This document shows positions 15,841 through 23,542 of a stretch of DNA of 39,303 nucleotides, piece after piece. The stretch is from contig JAIYAO010000197.1 in the NCBI GenBank assembly GCA_027488965.1, positions 1 through 39,303 on the forward strand, given 5' to 3'. Source of the DNA: Alphaproteobacteria bacterium. Its GTDB lineage: Bacteria > Pseudomonadota > Alphaproteobacteria > Caulobacterales > Aquidulcibacteraceae. Position 1 is the first letter of the stretch, and the number at the start of each line of letters is the position of its first letter. The notes beneath the pieces are model-generated. The model was not told the origin of the DNA. It did not search any database and worked only from the letters and a program-made list of their open reading frames with translations. A program made the position numbers and the translations under genes.

Positions 15841-17256
15841 TCAGTACGCGTAGCTGAGATTGATCGCGGAGAATCGCGTGTCGGCGTCGCGGATGCCGGT
15901 GAAGTAATCGCCGGCGTCGAAGTAGGCGGCCGTCGCCGCCAGGCTCAGGCGCGGCGTGATCTGGCGGCCGACGTTGAGCGACCACAATGCGCCCACGGTG
16001 TCGCCCGCCGCAGGCGTCGCGGGCAGGGCGGCGCCCGAAAAGGCGTAGACGGCGTCGCCGCGCTCCAGGCGGCGGATGAAGGCGACATCGCCGGAGATCC
16101 GCCACGTGGAGGGCCAGGTCGCTGCAAGTCTCGGATTGAGCGCCACCGAGTTCGTCGGGCTGACGAGCGGGACGGAGCCCGTATAGCTCGGATTGGGAAA
16201 CAGGGGGTCAAAGCCGTTGAGCGCATCGTCGGCGGGGTTCTGATCGCCGCTGGCGACGCTGAAACGCAGCGCAAGGCGCAGCCGCGCATTGTTCTGCATG
16301 GTGTTGAAGGCGCCTTCGCCGGCGACGGCCCAGGCAGCGATATCGCGTCCGCCCGCCTCGCCGGACTGGCCGATCAGCTCCAGTTCGCCGAACCAGCGCG
16401 GGGACTGGCGCACGAGGCGTCCGCCGAGCGTGGTGCGGTCCTGGATGGCCTGGGGCGCGCCGAAGATGCGCTCCGGCCTGCGTGCGGCGATGACGTAGAT
16501 CGCCGAGGTCGACCCCGACGGGGTCTCATGCACGGCGCCGGCGCCGTAGACGGCGCGGTCGAGCGAGGCGGAGTCGTCGAGCGTGCCGGGGCGCACCTGG
16601 ACAAGGCCGGTCGCCACGGCCTGATAGGTGACGTCGCCGATGCGCACGCCGGCCCGCAGGCCGTCGAACTGGCGGCGCACATTCGAGCCTTCGCTGACCG
16701 CAAACAGACGCCCTGCGCCGAACGCGATCTCCTGGCGTCCGAAACGCACGTAGGCGCTGTCGTCGCCGTGCGGGCGCCATTCCACAAAGCCTTGCACGAT
16801 GTCGAAACGGTTGCGGTCCGCCGGGCGCGCGCCGCCTGAGCGATCGTACACATCGGCGGCGAAGACCTGGCCGAAGGCGCGCCAATGCGGCGTGAACGCC
16901 ACAGCGGCGTGTGCGGCGGCGCGGGCAAGCGCGTAGCCGTCATCGTCCTGCGGGCCGAATCCGAATCCCGTGGGATCGTAGAACTCATGGCGCAGACGCG
17001 CATCGAGGCCGAGGCTGACCGTGGCGCCCGACGCCCTGATGCACTTGAGCGGCGCAGCGGTCCCGTCTGCGGCGCTGCAGTAGGCGGCCCAGTCCTCGTC
17101 AAAACGCGACACGGTGAGGGACGGGGCGTCAGCGTCGGGCGCCACGGTCTGTGCGGCCGCCGTCGGCGCGCCGGCCAGCACCGCGCACCCCGACACGAGC
17201 GCAGCGCGCAGGCCCGCACCGTTCCCTCCGCGTCCCGGCGCGCGTGCGATGCTCAT
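15841..17256 (-). CDS. alginate-export-type outer-membrane porin
   Basis: This 471-residue protein has a signal peptide ending near P-T-A-A-A-Q and a long beta-barrel of alternating strands, with terminal aromatic S-Y-A-Y. The blocks F-V-E-W-R-P-H-G-D-D-S-A-Y-V-R-F-G-R-Q-E-I-A-F-G-A-G-R-L and F-D-G-L-R-A-G-V resemble the alginate-export/AlgE-like porin family, which in catabolic clusters acts as a passive outer-membrane channel. Its ATG overlaps the stop of the upstream hydrolase (ATGA, 17253-17256), so the two are translationally coupled. It is the last gene of the operon from 21949. The substrate need not be alginate, since no alginate genes are present. Confidence 0.8.
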   Translation of the reverse strand: MSIARAPGRGGNGAGLRAALVSGCAVLAGAPTAAAQTVAPDADAPSLTVSRFDEDWAAYCSAADGTAAPLKCIRASGATVSLGLDARLRHEFYDPTGFGFGPQDDDGYALARAAAHAAVAFTPHWRAFGQVFAADVYDRSGGARPADRNRFDIVQGFVEWRPHGDDSAYVRFGRQEIAFGAGRLFAVSEGSNVRRQFDGLRAGVRIGDVTYQAVATGLVQVRPGTLDDSASLDRAVYGAGAVHETPSGSTSAIYVIAARRPERIFGAPQAIQDRTTLGGRLVRQSPRWFGELELIGQSGEAGGRDIAAWAVAGEGAFNTMQNNARLRLALRFSVASGDQNPADDALNGFDPLFPNPSYTGSVPLVSPTNSVALNPRLAATWPSTWRISGDVAFIRRLERGDAVYAFSGAALPATPAAGDTVGALWSLNVGRQITPRLSLAATAAYFDAGDYFTGIRDADTRFSAINLSYAY

Positions 17257-18113
17257 CCCGGGCTGCGCAGGAAGGCGAGGATTTCCCTGGCCAGCATGTC
17301 GGGCTGTTCGTCGGCGATCCAGTGGCCTGCATTGGCGATGACGCCGCCGGTGACACGCGCGGCCAGACGCTGCATGGCCTGCTCCACAAAGGTCGCTGCG
17401 CCCCGCTCGCCGCCCAGCGCCAGAACCGGCGCGGCGATCTTGCGGTCCCCATAGCCCTTGAAGATCTCGGTATCCTCGAACACGGCGGCGAAGTGCGCAA
17501 AGCCGCCGCGCAGGGCGCCGGGCTTCTGCAGCTGGCGCACGTAGACCTCGAAATCGGCCTGGTCGACGGCGTCGGGATTGGCGCTCCAGTGCCAGAAGTA
17601 CCAGGCGAGCAGCTCACGCTCCTTGCCGGCGATGAACTGCACCGCGACATCGGGCTGCGTGAAGAACGCGAGCTGCCAGCTTTGCCAGTTGGGCGTCGGC
17701 TGCAGGCCGTACTCGTATCCATACCCCGGCGGCGCATACTCGATGACGCCCAGCTTGCGCACGCGCGCGGCATGTTCGAACGCGAACGCCAGCGCCGTGC
17801 CGCCGCCATGGTCGTAGCCGATCACCGCCGCCTCCGGCACGGACAGCGCGTCCAGAAGCCCAGCGAGATCGTGCGCCAGCGTGCGCTTGTCATAGCCTGC
17901 GGGCGAGATCGTGGAGCCGCCCATGCCGCGCTGGTCATAGGCTATGGCGCGATAGCCGTGGCCGGCGAGTTCGCGCATCAGCCTGCGCCACATCCACCAG
18001 TGCTGTGGAAAGCCGTGGACGAGCACGACGGGCTCTCCCTGGCCCATTTCCACCGTATGCAGATCGATGCCGCCGATGGTCAGCGTGCGATGGTGAAAGC
18101 CGTCCTGGGTCAT
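17253..18113 (-). CDS. alpha/beta hydrolase, epoxide hydrolase/dehalogenase type (Asp nucleophile)
   Basis: This 286-residue hydrolase has L-V-H-G-F-P-Q-H at about 31-38. The nucleophile elbow is I-G-Y-D-H-G-G-G, giving Asp101 rather than Ser, the mark of epoxide hydrolases, fluoroacetate and haloalkane dehalogenases. His264 is in N-A-G-H-W-I-A-D-E. It probably acts through an alkyl-enzyme ester intermediate on an epoxide or a C-halogen bond. The ATG at 18113 follows GGAGACTTCC; the longer ORF to 18323 would overlap the upstream SnoaL gene. Its 3' end is coupled to the porin start. A second Asp-type hydrolase opens the same operon at 21949. Confidence 0.88.
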   Translation of the reverse strand: MTQDGFHHRTLTIGGIDLHTVEMGQGEPVVLVHGFPQHWWMWRRLMRELAGHGYRAIAYDQRGMGGSTISPAGYDKRTLAHDLAGLLDALSVPEAAVIGYDHGGGTALAFAFEHAARVRKLGVIEYAPPGYGYEYGLQPTPNWQSWQLAFFTQPDVAVQFIAGKERELLAWYFWHWSANPDAVDQADFEVYVRQLQKPGALRGGFAHFAAVFEDTEIFKGYGDRKIAAPVLALGGERGAATFVEQAMQRLAARVTGGVIANAGHWIADEQPDMLAREILAFLRSPG

Positions 18114-18168
18114 GGAAGTCTCCAAAGCAGAGTGCGTGGATGTGGCGAGCGGGATGGCCGAAGTGCGA

Positions 18169-18777
18169 TCACTGACCGGGTTGCGCCGCCATGGTCGCCG
18201 CCATCGCCTTCCGTGTTGCCGGATCCATGCGGGTCTGATGGCTTGCGACCTCCCAACGCCCGCCCCGTCGCACGAAGGTGTCGGTGATGAGCGCAGTGCC
18301 GACGAGGGTAAGGCCGGCCGCACGTTCGAACACCGTCAGATAATAGACGGCGGTGTAGCGGTCCCCGTCGCGGTTGATGAGGATGTTGCCGGCGACGTGG
18401 CGCTTGTTCGTGATGAAGGGCGCGGACTGGTTCAGCGATGCGATGATGGCCGCGCGTCCGCGAGACAATGGCCCGAAGCCGGAGTCGATGTATCCATCCT
18501 CGGCGTAAAATGCCGCGTAGGATGCGTAGTCGTTTGCGTCGATGGCGTGATTCATGCGGACGATGATGTCGCTGATCGCCGCCTGGACCGCAGGCGACGG
18601 CTGGTTGCGCTGGGGGGCGTAGTGGAGAGGCGCCGGAGCCTGGCCGGGCCCTTGCGCCAATGCCGGCGACGAAAAGCCTATGGCCAGACCCAGGAGAGCG
18701 GCGGCGCCCAAGGCGGCGCGTGTCCGAGCCACCGGGGTAACAGTCCTGGGCGAAGCGGTGTGTTGGTCAATGCGCAT
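18169..18777 (-). CDS. exported SnoaL-like (NTF2-fold) protein
   Basis: This 202-residue protein has a signal peptide (about 15-42, ...S-S-P-A-L-A-Q) and then a SnoaL/NTF2-like alpha+beta cone: A-A-I-S-D-I-I-V-R-M-N-H-A-I-D-A-N-D-Y, F-Y-A-E-D-G-Y-I-D, and the late strand T-D-T-F-V-R-R-G-G-R-W-E-V-A-S-H-Q-T. The fold forms a pocket used by isomerases, cyclases and dehydratases or for simple binding, and no fixed catalytic set can be named. The ATG at 18777 follows AGGTGATCCGAC. It lies between a TIM-barrel protein (63 bases upstream) and the epoxide-hydrolase-type gene in the same operon. It is one of three SnoaL-type domains in the window. Confidence 0.8.
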   Translation of the reverse strand: MRIDQHTASPRTVTPVARTRAALGAAALLGLAIGFSSPALAQGPGQAPAPLHYAPQRNQPSPAVQAAISDIIVRMNHAIDANDYASYAAFYAEDGYIDSGFGPLSRGRAAIIASLNQSAPFITNKRHVAGNILINRDGDRYTAVYYLTVFERAAGLTLVGTALITDTFVRRGGRWEVASHQTRMDPATRKAMAATMAAQPGQ

Positions 18778-18840
18778 GTCGGATCACCTTGCGTTGCTGG
18801 GGTGAAGGTCTGGAGGGCGTCGCCTGACGGCTTTGGGCCA

Positions 18841-19776
18841 TCATGCAAAGCGCCGAAGGCTTTCCGCGCAGGCGCGCCCGGCGTCGAGCGCGTCGCGCGC
18901 ATCCATCGCATCGGCGAAAACTTCCGGCCCCACGGATGTCCACGCGCCGATGGCCTTCAGGATCGCTGCGACACCGGCGATGTCGAGTTCGCCCTCGCCG
19001 GGGAGGCGCCGGAACCTCAGCAGATCCTCGGAGAGCGTCGGCGCCTGCAGTGCGCGCAGTGCGTCGGCAAGCTGGACCTCGAAGATCTTGGCGCCCGGAA
19101 TGGTGCGCAGCAGCGCATCGTCGGCGCCGGAGCGGAAGTAGTGCCAGGTGTCGAAGCACAGGCCCGCATTGGCGCGATCTGCGCCCGACACGATGGCCCA
19201 ACCGTCCCGCAGCGCCGGAACCGACGAGATCGGCATGAACTCGAAGGTCACGCGCAGGCCATGCGTCGCTGCGCGGTCCGCAAAGGCGCCGAACGCCTCG
19301 ATCAGCGCGGCCTGCGGATGCGGCGCACCCAGTCCCTCCACGCAATTGATCGCCTCGGCGCCGGATTCCTCCGCGATGCGCAGGATGTCGGCCTCGGCGA
19401 AGTCGATGAAGCCGCGATAGTCGGCGGGGTAGCCTGCCGGCATGGCGAAATCCGGAACCCACTGCACGAAGGGATCGACGGCGAGGACGCGGATCCCGGC
19501 GTCGGAGATTCTCGCACGCATGTCGCGTGCGGTCGCGCCCGCGTTCCGCCAGCTGCGCCAGTCGATCGGGAACAGGGACATGTGCGTGAAGCCGCCCACG
19601 CGCGCCGCCGCCAGGCGGTCCTCGAGCGGCTTGGTGCGGACGTTGGCCGCCCAGAGTACGCGTCGGTTCATCGGTGCTCCGGCTGTTGTGAACGGCGGCG
19701 CGGCGCAGGCCGCTGCTGCGGCGGCGAGACCCATGGCCATCGCGGTGCGGCGCGTCGTCAAAGGCGCTCTGGTCAT
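18841..19776 (-). CDS. exported sugar-phosphate isomerase/epimerase-like TIM-barrel protein
   Basis: This 311-residue protein resembles the xylose-isomerase-like (AP endonuclease family 2) TIM barrel. Metal-binding-type blocks are R-V-T-F-E-F-M-P, A-G-L-C-F-D-T-W-H and F-E-V-Q-L-A-D-A, followed by a glycine/glutamate loop P-G-E-G-E-L-D-I. The N-terminus has T-R-R-T-A-M-A-M-G-L-A-A-A-A-A-A-C, a Tat-like twin Arg followed by a hydrophobic stretch and a possible lipobox Cys. An internal start at M36 would make it cytosolic. The start at 19776 overlaps the upstream stop (ATGA), which supports the exported form. Such proteins isomerise or epimerise hydroxyacids or sugars; the substrate here is unknown. 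Confidence 0.8.
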   Translation of the reverse strand: MTRAPLTTRRTAMAMGLAAAAAACAAPPFTTAGAPMNRRVLWAANVRTKPLEDRLAAARVGGFTHMSLFPIDWRSWRNAGATARDMRARISDAGIRVLAVDPFVQWVPDFAMPAGYPADYRGFIDFAEADILRIAEESGAEAINCVEGLGAPHPQAALIEAFGAFADRAATHGLRVTFEFMPISSVPALRDGWAIVSGADRANAGLCFDTWHYFRSGADDALLRTIPGAKIFEVQLADALRALQAPTLSEDLLRFRRLPGEGELDIAGVAAILKAIGAWTSVGPEVFADAMDARDALDAGRACAESLRRFA

Positions 19777-20471
19777 GGGCGCGCAGCCCCATTCATCAGC
19801 GCCACCACGGCGGGGTCGATGTCGCCGAAATATTCGCGGTAGGCGGCGACCTTGCCGTCGCGGATGTCGAAGGATCCCGCGATGCGATTGCGGTAGGGCA
19901 TGCCCGCGATGACGCCGTGGTCGTCGAACTCGATCACCACGGTGTCGCCGCTTTCGGTGACGCGCAGTGGCGCCTCATACGTGAGGCGCGGCTGGGCGCC
20001 GGCGATGGCGGCATAGATCGCCGCAGCGCCGGTCTTGCCGACCGTTTCGCCGCGGAACGGGCCGAGCGGCATGGTGATGCGCACATCGTCGGCCAGCGCG
20101 TCGAGCCATGGCGAAAAATCCTTGCCTGCATGGCCTGCCGCGTTGGCGCGCCACGCGGCAAGCGCGATGTCGCGGGGCGACGCAGGCGCCTGGTCTGGTG
20201 CGATGCCGGCCGGTGCGATGCTGGCCGGTGCGATGCCGTCCGGTGCGCCGGCCAGCATCGCGTCGAGCCGGCGCGCGGCCCACTGGGCGATCGGCGCCAC
20301 GACGAGGACGGTGGGCAGCACGATCACATAGGTCGATGCAAACCGGCCCAGCCAGTGCGCCAGGAAATCCTGGCGCAGGCCCACAGCCTGCACCGTGAAC
20401 ACCGCCGAAAGGACCAGGCCCATCAGCACCGTCATGATCAGCATCATGAACAGGGACATGCGCGACGCCAT
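19773..20471 (-). CDS. DUF2798-SnoaL fusion protein
   Basis: The N-terminal ~80 residues carry two transmembrane helices of DUF2798 type (M-T-V-L-M-G-L-V-L-S-A-V-F and Y-V-I-V-L-P-T-V-L-V-V-A-P-I-A). A repeated linker follows (I-A-P-x-G/S units, encoded by 15-bp tandem repeats), then a SnoaL/NTF2-like domain: D-F-S-P-W-L-D-A-L-A-D-D-V-R-I-T-M, Y-E-A-P-L, V-I-E-F-D-D-H-G and K-V-A-A-Y-R-E-Y-F-G-D. The start at 20471 overlaps the isochorismatase-like stop as TGATG, indicating coupling; starts at 20489 or 20459 are possible. Its stop overlaps the start of the next gene. Tethering a SnoaL domain to the membrane in this way is unusual and its purpose is unknown. Confidence 0.78.
   Translation of the reverse strand: MASRMSLFMMLIMTVLMGLVLSAVFTVQAVGLRQDFLAHWLGRFASTYVIVLPTVLVVAPIAQWAARRLDAMLAGAPDGIAPASIAPAGIAPDQAPASPRDIALAAWRANAAGHAGKDFSPWLDALADDVRITMPLGPFRGETVGKTGAAAIYAAIAGAQPRLTYEAPLRVTESGDTVVIEFDDHGVIAGMPYRNRIAGSFDIRDGKVAAYREYFGDIDPAVVALMNGAARP
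20195..20254. repeat. 15-bp in-frame tandem repeat
   Basis: About four copies of a 15-bp unit close to CCGGTGCGATGCCGG occur at 20195, 20210, 20225 and 20240, the last one diverged. They encode the I-A-P-x-x linker between the membrane part and the SnoaL domain. Copy number may vary between strains. Confidence 0.8.
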
Positions 20472-21058
20472 CAGATGCGGTTGCCCCAATAGCTGAACTC
20501 GGCGTAGAGCCTGCCGACCTCGGGGCCTTCCGGCGTCTGCCAGTCCTTCATGATTTCAGAGGCGATGGACGCCCAGTTGACCATCACCGCGCCGGCCTGC
20601 GTCATGCGCAGCATGGCGGCGTGCTCGTTGAGCACCGTGTCCGAGCCCGAGACGTCCACCACCACGTAGGGCTCGTAGCCGGCGCCGATCAGGTCGAGCG
20701 TGAGCTGCAGCGTGCAGATGTCGAGCGAGATGCCGCCGAGGATCACCTTGCGGCGGCCGAAGCCGGCGAGTGTCGTGCGAAAGGCCGGCTCATCCCAGGC
20801 GCTCGGTGTGTGCCGCTCCACGCGCACGGCGTGGCCGGACTGCGCCACGACGCCGGCGAAGAACTTCCCGCGAAACCCGCCTTCCTCGCCGAGCATGATG
20901 GTGGGCAGCTGAAACAGCGCTGAAAGCCTCGTGAACGCCTCGGCGTTCCTGCGCAGCAGGTCATGGTCGATGGTCTTGATGCCGGGGAAGAAGCCGTCGA
21001 GGAAGTCCACCAGCACGACGCAGGCGTTGTCGCGCGTCAGTTTGTCGGAATAGGGCAT
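20471..21058 (-). CDS. isochorismatase-family (YcaC-like) hydrolase
   Basis: This 195-residue cysteine hydrolase has D18 in V-L-V-D-F-L-D-G, the region R-V-E-R-H-T-P-S-A-W-D-E-P at 79-91, and the nucleophile C115 in G-I-S-L-D-I-C-T-L-Q preceded by the expected cis-peptide loop. Family members hydrolyse amides, nicotinamide-like rings or vinyl ethers, and YcaC-like members are of unknown substrate. The ATG at 21058 follows AAGGAACGCCGCC. It starts 12 bases after the upstream hydrolase gene ends and its stop overlaps the fusion-protein start, so this stretch is one operon. Confidence 0.88.
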   Translation of the reverse strand: MPYSDKLTRDNACVVLVDFLDGFFPGIKTIDHDLLRRNAEAFTRLSALFQLPTIMLGEEGGFRGKFFAGVVAQSGHAVRVERHTPSAWDEPAFRTTLAGFGRRKVILGGISLDICTLQLTLDLIGAGYEPYVVVDVSGSDTVLNEHAAMLRMTQAGAVMVNWASIASEIMKDWQTPEGPEVGRLYAEFSYWGNRI

Positions 21059-21070
21059 GGCGGCGTTCCT

Positions 21071-21949
21071 TCAAGGATTGCGTGCGCGGGCGGCGGCGGT
21101 GAAGGCGAGAATGGCCTGGGCCATTTCCTGCGGCTTTTCCTCGGCGCACAGGTGGCCGCACCGGTCGAGCGTGACCGACGTCACCGTCTCGGCGACGAGC
21201 GCCATCTGCTCGCCGACGCCCGGGTGGCCATAGGCGCCGTTGATCGCCAGCACGGGCGTCTTGATCTTGAGGCTCGTGGCGTGGCGGATCTGGTCGGCGG
21301 TGACGAGCGCGTCGCGATACCAGCCGAAAGAGCCGTCAAGGCCCCCGGGCTTGCGCAGGCAGCGCACATACTCGGCCTTGTCCTCGGCGGTGATGGCGGT
21401 GGGATCGGCGGTCATCGCGGTGAGGAAGTAGTCGACGAGTTCGGCTTCTTTGCCCGACCACATCAGCGCAGGCACGTGCGGCTGCGCATTGAACGGGAAC
21501 CACCAGTAGACGAACGGATTGTCCGCCGTGAACGCCGTGAACCGGTCGAGATTGTAGCCCGGCAGCGGCTCATCGACGTAGACGAGGCCGCTCACCTCCT
21601 CGGGGTGATCGGCGGCCAGGAGCAGCGCCGGCAGCGCGCCCATGTCATGGCCGACAATGACGTAGCGGGGCAGGCCGAGCGCCGCGGCGATGCCGCGGAT
21701 GTCCTGCACGATCGTGCGCCCGTCATAGCCATGGGCGGGCTTGTCGCTTTCGCCGTAGCCGCGCGCATCCATCGCCACCACGGTGTGGTGCGCAGCGAGC
21801 AGCGGCATCAGCTTGCGCCAGTGATAGGCGCTGCCCATCCAGCCATGCACCAGCACGATGGGCGGCCCCGCGCCCATGGTCACGACATGGTGCGTCAGGC
21901 CATTGGCGCGCAGCTTCATGTGGATCGGTGCGGCGTCGGGGGCGGTCAT
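21071..21949 (-). CDS. alpha/beta hydrolase, epoxide hydrolase type (Asp nucleophile)
   Basis: This 292-residue hydrolase has V-L-V-H-G-W-M-G at 32-39, nucleophile Asp102 in I-V-G-H-D-M-G-A, A-M-D-A-R-G-Y-G-E-S-D, and His266 in D-R-C-G-H-L-C-A-E-E. The Asp elbow places it with epoxide hydrolases and dehalogenases rather than esterases. It resembles the 18113 protein in architecture but differs in sequence throughout, so it is a paralogue with probably a different substrate. The ATG at 21949 follows CCGGAGATTGCC. It is the first gene of the operon running down to 15841, preceded by about 500 bases of noncoding DNA with an inverted repeat. Confidence 0.88.
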   Translation of the reverse strand: MTAPDAAPIHMKLRANGLTHHVVTMGAGPPIVLVHGWMGSAYHWRKLMPLLAAHHTVVAMDARGYGESDKPAHGYDGRTIVQDIRGIAAALGLPRYVIVGHDMGALPALLLAADHPEEVSGLVYVDEPLPGYNLDRFTAFTADNPFVYWWFPFNAQPHVPALMWSGKEAELVDYFLTAMTADPTAITAEDKAEYVRCLRKPGGLDGSFGWYRDALVTADQIRHATSLKIKTPVLAINGAYGHPGVGEQMALVAETVTSVTLDRCGHLCAEEKPQEMAQAILAFTAAARARNP

Positions 21950-22124
21950 GGCAATCTCCGGGGTGTCGCCTTACGGGCGGCGGATCTGCAGGCGTGCACG
22001 GCTGAGCGTGGCGCGGTCGTCATTGTGCGCGCCGCGCGGATAACCGATGGAAGGTGCATGGTTTGCGGTCCCCGTGCTCACGCGCGCGCAACGCGTGATC
22101 GGCGCGGGCGCCGCGGGCAGTAAC

Positions 22125-22154
22125 GCGCATGTCCGCCAGATCGATCACATGCGC
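22125..22154. promoter_or_regulatory. inverted repeat GCGCATGT-N14-ACATGCGC
   Basis: The 8-bp arms at 22125-22132 and 22147-22154 are exact reverse complements. The 30-bp dyad lies 176 bases upstream of the operon's first ATG, a fitting place for an operator. No regulator gene is adjacent, so the binding protein is unknown. Confidence 0.4.
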
Positions 22155-22389
22155 CCTCTGTGCCGCCGCCGGCCGCACGCAGCGTTAGGGGATCGGGGAC
22201 GCGCTCCGCCAGCGGATTGCGGCGCGCGGCGCCACTATCGCGCACGATCAGCCACAACGCCGCAAGATAGGGGCAAAGCTCCCCCGCGCCGCGATCACGA
22301 GGTCGTTACATCGCCGCATCCGCGTGGTCCGCGGAGCGCAAGCCCGGACTGCGGCAAAGCCTCGTCGCTGTCGAGGCTGCCGCGGGCGA

Positions 22390-22410
22390 CGAGACATCGC
22401 AAACGTCTCG
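22390..22410 (-). terminator. hairpin downstream of tRNA-Leu
   Basis: CGAGAC-N9-GTCTCG forms a perfect 6-bp stem 34 bases past the CCA end of tRNA-Leu. It lacks a T-run and is a weak candidate for transcription end or 3' processing. Confidence 0.3.
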
Positions 22411-22443
22411 GTGTGCAGCGCCCTGCCGGATCGCGATGTGAAG

Positions 22444-22530
22444 TGGTGCCCAGAAGAGGACTCGAACCTCCACGCCCTTTCGAGCGCCAGCACCTGAAGC
22501 TGGTGCGTCTACCAATTCCGCCATCTGGGC
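22444..22530 (-). tRNA. tRNA-Leu (anticodon CAG)
   Basis: This is a complete class II tRNA on the minus strand. The acceptor stem GCCCAGA pairs with TCTGGGC. The D-arm is TGGCGGAATTGGTAGACGC. The anticodon stem CCAGC/GCTGG encloses the loop TTCAGGT with CAG at 22496-22494. The variable arm is long and the T-arm has GTTCGAGTC. The A discriminator and encoded CCA end at 22444. It reads CUG, the main Leu codon in GC-rich genomes. Confidence 0.97.
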
Positions 22531-22572
22531 ACGGGGTAGGGGGCGCGTGGTGCGGCGCCGGGGCGGTCTTGT

Positions 22573-22617
22573 CAATGGTTGCGCGCGCGCGGCGCTGGGG
22601 TTGCGCGCGCGCCATTG
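22573..22617. terminator. long GC-alternating inverted repeat after the DUF3108 gene
   Basis: CAATGG and a (GC)5 run at 22573-22590 mirror a (GC)-rich run and CCATTG at 22603-22617, with a two-base TT bulge. The structure lies between the DUF3108 stop and tRNA-Leu. It could end the DUF3108 transcript, or just be a GC microsatellite; there is no T-run. Confidence 0.3.
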
Positions 22618-22638
22618 GGGGGGTGCGCCGGCGCGTGC

Positions 22639-23460
22639 TCAGGGGTCGCGGGCGGTGGCGGGGCGGGGGGCGTCCGGCTCCAGCACGGTGACGAAGGCGC
22701 GGGTCCATTTCTTCAGGCTGATCACCGCGCTGCCCACGGGCGCGGGCATCTCCACCCGGACGGGCGGCGCCACGTTCGCGCCTTCCACGAGGGCGAACCA
22801 GATGTCGCCTTCGGGGAGCCGGCGGCGCTCGTTCTCGTTCTTCAGCTCGTAGCCCGCCACCTGCACGTAGCGCAGCCGGCACTTCAGCACCGGGCCGTCG
22901 TAGCCGCCCTTGTCGTAGCCGCCGCGGCGCCCGCCGGAGAGCACGAGATCGTAGCGGAAGCGGCCGTCGAAGGTGGGGTAGGCGCCGGTGCAGGTCCCCG
23001 TGCGCGCCACGTCCATGGACATGGCGACGAGTGAGGAGAGCGGGTCACGGCTTGTGCGCTTGTCGGCGTCGGAGGCGGGCGGGACGCCCCAGACGCGGTA
23101 GTTCGGCGTGATGAGCGCGCGGAAGGCGTTGTCGTCGCCCAGCCGCATGGAGGTGACGCGGCGCTTCTTCGAGTAGGAGTGGTCGAGGTCGTAGCGGCGC
23201 CAGCGCAGGCCCTGGGGCGTCACCTCGCCGCTGGCGGCGGCGAGCAGGTCCGATTTCTCGAACAGCCGCAGCAGGCCGCCGGATTTCAGCGTGGCGGTGG
23301 CGTCGTACAGCGTGTCGCCCACGGCGATGTCGAGCCGCGCGGAGCCGAGCGTGGCCACGCCGAACCACGCGCCCTCGTACTCGAGCGCGAAGCGGTCGGC
23401 GTGCGCGGGGCCTGCGGCGAGGGCAGCGGCGACCGCGAGGAGGGCTGAGAGGCGGCGCAT
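22639..23460 (-). CDS. DUF3108 periplasmic protein
   Basis: This 273-residue protein has a signal peptide (1-21, ...G-P-A-H-A-D) followed by the beta-rich DUF3108 pattern: L-E-Y-E-G-A-W-F-G-V-A-T-L-G, S-G-G-L-L-R-L-F-E, and R-Y-V-Q-V-A-G-Y-E near the C-terminus. Members are exported and probably act at the envelope; no reaction is established. The ATG at 23460 begins the signal peptide (M-R-R-L-S-A). The ORF can be extended to 23496 but without signal-like sequence. It lies 82 bases downstream of the DUF1501 gene on the same strand. Confidence 0.85.
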   Translation of the reverse strand: MRRLSALLAVAAALAAGPAHADRFALEYEGAWFGVATLGSARLDIAVGDTLYDATATLKSGGLLRLFEKSDLLAAASGEVTPQGLRWRRYDLDHSYSKKRRVTSMRLGDDNAFRALITPNYRVWGVPPASDADKRTSRDPLSSLVAMSMDVARTGTCTGAYPTFDGRFRYDLVLSGGRRGGYDKGGYDGPVLKCRLRYVQVAGYELKNENERRRLPEGDIWFALVEGANVAPPVRVEMPAPVGSAVISLKKWTRAFVTVLEPDAPRPATARDP

Positions 23461-23542
23461 GCTGCAGCGCCTAGCGTGCGTCCATGACAGCAGCAAGGCA
23501 GGCGCGTGCAGCGGTCGTCCGGCCCACGCACATCCCGCAAGC

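Larger units (their letters stand above)
21950..22443. other. noncoding region upstream of the hydrolase operon
   Basis: No protein gene is supported here. It holds the leader and promoter region of the operon starting at 21949, an inverted repeat at 22125-22154 and a hairpin at 22390-22410 behind tRNA-Leu. I see no convincing sigma70 hexamers. Confidence 0.6.

Noticed and set aside
20195-20254. Short tandem repeat as a possible CRISPR
   Set aside because: Units are 15 bp, directly adjacent, in frame inside a gene and without spacers.
22047-22691. 214-codon ORF through tRNA-Leu
   Set aside because: Its central part is the translated tRNA-Leu, a known artefact; the remainder has no protein character.
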